Source: Setophaga petechia (lineage: Eukaryota > Chordata > Aves > Passeriformes > Parulidae). Taken from it: DNA of 64,000 nucleotides. The translations under genes were made by a program, and so were the position numbers. The notes beneath the pieces were generated by a model. The model was given only the letters and a program-made list of their open reading frames with translations. It was not told the origin of the DNA and ran no database searches. This document shows, in pieces, positions 59,728 to 64,000 of the stretch. How positions within the stretch are numbered: the first letter of the stretch is position 1; every line of letters starts with the position of its first letter. The stretch spans positions 124,001-188,000 of the forward strand of contig JANCRA010000018.1 in the NCBI GenBank assembly GCA_024362935.1, read 5' to 3'.

Positions 59728-60222
59728 TTTCACAGAATTCACAGAATCACAGAATTCACAGAATCACAGAATTCACAGAATCACTGGGTTGGAAGAGACC
59801 TCCAAGATCATCGAATCCAGCCCAGCCCCAGCACCTCAACTAAACCCTGGCCCCCAGTGCCACATCCAGGCTTTGTTAAACACACCCAGGGATGGGGACT
59901 GCACCACCTCCCTGGGCAGCCATTCCAGAACTTCATCATCTTTTCTGTAAAACCATTTTCCTGATACCCAGCCTGTATTTCCCTTGAGGCTGTGTGCTCT
60001 GGTTGTGTCAGTTCCTGCAGACAGAGCCCAGCCCAGCTGAGCACAGGCCCCTTTCAGGAGCTGCAGAGTGATGGGGGCCTGAGCCTCCTTTTCTCCAGGC
60101 TGAGCACCCCCAGCTCCCTCAGGGCTTCCTCACGGGGTTTGTGTTCTCTCCAGCCTCATTGCCCACCCTGGATGCCCTCAAGTGTCCCAAAGTCCTTCCC
60201 AAGCTGAGGGGTTTTCTCACTT
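59728..60222 (-). mobile_element. CR1 LINE 3' end with terminal microsatellite, about 495 bp
   Basis: The 3' end of the element (left edge) carries about three copies of CACAGAATTCACAGAAT, the terminal-repeat type of tail that CR1 uses instead of poly(A). It continues with TGGGTTGGAAGAGACCTCCA, CACACCCAGGGATGGGGACT, CCTTTTCTCCAGGCTGAGCA and GCCCACCCTGGATGCCCTCA. It is among the best preserved CR1 copies here and of a different subfamily from the short AATGGTTTGGGTTGG type. Confidence 0.92.
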
Positions 60223-60889
60223 AGCAGGATTCTGTCATTGTTTCCAGCCTGAATGTTTAAATCCAGTGTGGCACCCGGGACATCCCCACATTGGCAATTT
60301 TTCCCATTTTAGGAGCTGATTGCCCAGCACACAAAGCACTGGCAAGGACGTGGCTCGTGTTTAGTTCTGGAGCTGCTTCTGCCATGACAAATCCCTCTCT
60401 CTCATTTTGACTTGCTCACATTTGTCGAGAAAGTGGCAATCCAAAATATTGTGAGAATTATTTTCAAGCCGAGCGTTTGTTTCGCCAGTATTGAAAACAA
60501 AGCAGGGGAAAAGCAGAGATATTATCCTGTGACAATGCTTCCTTTTATACCTGAGAGGCATCGATTCACAGCAGAGCCATTTGCAGCTCTTCACACGCCT
60601 CAAGAATTGTTTACAAGAACAAGGAACCACTGCCAGGCTGCTCTGTGAAATCCTCAGGAGTTTTTTTTCCTGTGAAAATCATTCCATATTCAGGATGGGG
60701 TGGGTGGAAGGTGGCTTTGAACAATCTCTGTGTTCCTGCTTTGCAGGTGCTGTCAATAAAAGCAGACCGGATTTATGGACTGACTGCAGGGCCCAGGAAA
60801 GGACTGGAATGCTCAGCAGGGGATGAGATCACCAGAAATGAGCCCAGAGCTCACGGGAGAGGACACAGAAGGTGCTCCAGAGGGTGATG
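60223..60889. other. Unique sequence, relatively CpG-retaining
   Basis: 60420-60600 keeps several CpG sites (TTTGTCGAG, GCCGAGCG, TTTCGCC, ATCGATTC, CACGCC) in a CpG-poor setting. Short frames on both strands have no domain. Confidence 0.4.
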
Positions 60890-61130
60890 GGACAAGGGGA
60901 AATGGCCTTAGGAGAAAAGAGGGGAGGTTTTGATTGATATTGGGAAGAAATTCCTCCTTATGGGAGTGGGGAGGTGTCCAGAGAAGCTGTGGCTGCCCCT
61001 GGACCCCTGGCAGTGCCCAGGGCCAGGGCTTGGAGCATTTTGGGACAGTGGAAATTGTCCCTGCAATGGCAGCAGGTAGAATTGCATGATTTTAAGGTCC
61101 CTTCCAGCCCAAACCTTCTGTGGTTTTGTG
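60890..61130 (+). mobile_element. CR1 3' end
   Basis: Forward: GATATTGGGAAGAAATTCCT, GAGAAGCTGTGGCTGCCCCT, then TTTTAAGGTCCCTTCCAGCC and a TTTTGTGATTC end. Confidence 0.88.
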
Positions 61131-62282
61131 ATTCTCTGCCCTTCAGGGAGGAGTTTTGCTTCCCAGAGCTGCCATCATATTTGGTGTCAATTTGTTCAAA
61201 AGTGAGACCCTTCAATCTTTCCCTGGGTGTGGAATTGCCTTCAGCTGGGGAAGACAATTCTTCTCCTCTCAGCAGCGTGGCTGGATCCAGAGCAGCCAGG
61301 CTGAAACCAATCAGATATTTCAGATTTATTTGGTCTTCAAATCCTACACCTGAATTTAAGTCCAGATTCGTTGCACAAACACATCCCAAACGAAATGTGG
61401 TTTACATGAATCCAGTTGCTCTCTAAATCTGTGTTTTTTGTAATTCAAGTATTTCTCAGTTTTAAATAATATAGAACCACACAGAACGTGCCCCTTACAT
61501 TTCATTGGCTTTATCCAGGCACGTGCATGGCCTTGACCTTGGAGAAAATGCCAGTAAATGTTTAATAAACCCACAGGCCAGCCTGAACTGTAAGAATTGT
61601 TCCAATACATGGATCAATAGCACGTGTTGGAATGCTGTTATGAAATAGAGAGCTGCCTCAGTAATGAAAAAAAACACATCAACTTTCTATGAAAAGCTGT
61701 TTTTTGGAGGCAGAGTGAGCCATAGATCAAGCTTTGACAAATTCTGCTGCTGTTGAATAGATTAATTTTTTGCTATCAGCCCCCTGTTCCACCTGTAAGA
61801 GAGAAAAGAAAGGAATTTGTGCTACAAAAGAGATTTAAAAGGAGGTGAAGGAAGGCACAGATCCAGACAGGAATGTTTTGATTCAGAAGCTTGAACACTG
61901 GTGCATCATAAATTGTAAAATGTGTTTATTTCTGCTCAGTGATAATTCCTGTTTTAGGAGCAAAAGGCTTTCTTTTATATTTCTGACAATCTGGGGGGAA
62001 AAAAACAAAATCAAATCCTGCTGTCTTTTGGCAGACAAAATTCCATTAATTTGCAATTCTGTGAAATTTCATTTCTTCACAAAAAGAAAATAAGTGGTAA
62101 AATATTAAAATTTTAAATTTCAGTGCCTCTCCTGCTGCTTTGTCCCGGCAGCACATGGCTATGGAGCCTTCAGCTGGCACTTGGATAATTCAGGTCTTGG
62201 AGGGGAAAAAACTGGAAGTGAGCAAGAGGGATCCACAAACTCTGGGGTGGGAGTGAAACTGAGAGTTTGTGGTTTTCTGTGT
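61131..62282. other. Unique sequence, no gene recognised
   Basis: Short frames only. Confidence 0.4.
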
Positions 62283-62795
62283 AGAATCCCAGAATGGTTT
62301 GGGTGGGAGGGGACATTAAATGTTATCTCCTAGTATGGGGTCCTTCCTGCCTGTCCCCATGGCAGGGACACTTCCACCATCCCAGGTGCTCCAATCCCCA
62401 GTGTCCAGCCTGGCCTTGGGCACTGCCAGGACCCAGGGGCAGCCACAGCTGCTCTGGGAATCCATCTCAGCTCCTCCACACCCTCCCAGCCAGGAATTCC
62501 TTCCCCAATCCCATCTAACCCTGCTCTCTGTCCATTTGCAGCCATTCCCTGTATCCTGTCCCTCCATCCCCTGGAAATTGTCTCTCTCCATTTTTCCTGC
62601 AGCTCCTCCAGGCCACCCTGAGCTCACCCCAAAGCTTCTCCTGTCCAGGTGTACAACCCCAATTCTCCAGCCTTTCCTCCCAGCAGAGCTGCTCCATCCC
62701 TCTGCTCACCCTGGAGCCTCCTCTGGGCTCTCTGCAGCAGCTCCAGGTCCCTCCTGTCCTGGGCACCCCAGCTCTGCAGGAGGGCATCTCAAAAG
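62283..62795 (-). mobile_element. CR1 LINE 3' end, about 510 bp
   Basis: Reverse-oriented, the longest CR1 copy here: AATCCCAGAATGGTTTGGGT, GTCCCCATGGCAGGGACACT, AGCCACAGCTGCTCTGGGAA, CTGTATCCTGTCCCTCCATC, CTGCTCACCCTGGAGCCTCC, CTCTGCAGGAGGGCATCTCA. The open frames of 160 and 103 residues across it are not genes. Confidence 0.92.
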
Positions 62796-64000
62796 TCAAT
62801 GATCAAATTTTATCAATTATCAAAAGCATTTGGAAGTTTGATTGTCCTGGGCAGTGCCTTCCTGCCTACTTGGCAGAAGAAAAAGGATTGTGTGTTTGAG
62901 ATGTAACCCTGTAAAATGCTGTGTGCTCCCAGCCCTGCTGGAGATGATGTCACTCAGCAGGACAATCCATTCCAAACAAGACCTGATATTAAATTATCCA
63001 TCCTGTCCTGCATGATCCCACTGTCTGTGACCTCAGTCTGTGCTGCCTCCCTGCTCTGTCACCCTGGCACTTCCCAGGTGTCCCTGGCAGCACCCAGTGT
63101 TCTCTGTGAGGCAAATCCTCTCAACAGGTGAAATATTCAGCATTTTCCCAGTGGTTTCCTGACGTGCCCACCTCCACAGTGGGATCAGTTCAAATTCCTC
63201 CTGTCCTGCTGTCCATCAGCTGCAAAATGGAATTATCCTGGTGCCCCTCTTTGGAAAATCTGGCCATCAGTCAATGGTGTTTCCATGGCAAACCCAGCCT
63301 CAGAAGGCCCCAAAGTGCACCAGCTAAGCACCAAAATGTCCCCCAATGCAGCCAAAATATCCCCCAAAATGTGAAATATGGTGCTAAGATAATGTCAGCA
63401 AACCCAGGACAGAGATAACTCTTCCTGTAGAGTAACTGTATTATATAAGCAGCCATGAAAACCTTGGAAAAACGAGATATTTGAAATCTCATTTGATAGA
63501 GATGATTTGTGCTAAAGCAATTTCTCCCAAGGAAATGTGGATCTCATTTGCCAACTGTGATTTGAAAGAAGAAATATATATATTGATTTTTTTTTCCTGG
63601 TTTTGGTTTTTTTTTTATTATTATTTTATTTTTGGCTCTCACAGGATGGATTTTACTCCAGAGCAGGGAAGGGGACAGAGAATAAAATACTCAATTCTTC
63701 CTCCATAGTTCATTGAAATTCCCTGTAGGAAGAGATGTTCCATTCCATAGATGTCACATCCTCATGCACCCCAAATTATTTCTTTTTAAGCCCTGTATTA
63801 TATTGTAGGTTATGAACTACCTTTTAATAAATTTAAGAGGAATTTAGCAAATTTTGGCAAGGTATCCTCAAATCTAACTCCTCCCTTCAGTACTTGGAGG
63901 CTTTCTTTGAATTAATAAAGATATTAATTGACAACACAATGACAATATTTGACAAAAAACCCCCAAAATATTGAATAATGCTTTTCCTTAATATATCTTT
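62796..64000. other. Unique sequence to window end
   Basis: T-rich patch at 63586-63640. No gene recognised. Confidence 0.4.

Noticed and set aside
62320..62802. 160-residue plus-strand frame
   Set aside because: It is antisense to a CR1 3' end. Similar frames recur wherever CR1 occurs in the window.

Overview
The window looks like an AT-rich, intergenic or deep-intronic stretch of a bird genome, most likely a songbird. The basis is about twenty CR1 LINE 3' ends (the dominant bird retrotransposon) in both orientations, several bird-type endogenous retrovirus LTRs, and no mammalian L1 or Alu-like sequence. I found no protein-coding gene I can name, no tRNA or rRNA gene and no CpG island. The long open frames are artefacts of tandem repeats whose unit has no stop codon, or run through CR1 and LTR sequence. 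One 183-bp segment at 57.05 kb has good splice sites on both sides of an open frame and is listed as a possible exon of unknown identity.

Layout. 1-895: end of a 24-bp minisatellite cut by the window edge. 1.3-2.3 kb: AT microsatellite and a 392-bp tandem dimer, with a third inverted copy at 5.9-6.2 kb that ends in a CR1 tail. 7.0-7.3 kb: a solo LTR with intact 6-bp target duplications, inserted in an older dispersed repeat. 8.7-9.8 kb: four 268-bp tandem units built from the same older repeat plus a piece of CR1. 10.3-10.85 kb: TTTTA-type low complexity. 11.05-11.3 kb: 12-bp repeat. 12.4-16.9 kb: the largest feature, about 57 copies of an 80-bp satellite. 19.5-20.1 kb: AT-rich repeats with a short palindrome. 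21-35 kb: mostly unique sequence with old CR1 pieces and three LTR-like segments. 35.5-36.7 kb: a 27-bp C-rich repeat and an array of about 147 bp. 36.7-46.6 kb: mostly unique, with CR1 and LTR pieces. 46.65-47.33 kb: 38-bp G-rich array. 47.98-48.69 kb: two 147-bp arms in near-perfect inverted orientation. 50.7-51.4 kb: a 162-bp direct duplication. 52.0-52.5 kb: 108-bp array. 52.6-64 kb: CR1 pieces, a 32-bp array and unique sequence.

The signals that most deserve follow-up are the 80-bp satellite, whose every unit has acceptor-like and donor-like sites spaced so that splicing would keep one frame; the 147-bp inverted repeat, able to form a long hairpin; and the crowding of more than a dozen unrelated tandem arrays into 64 kb. 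None is shown to be functional. All repeat family names come from recognition by eye, without a database search.
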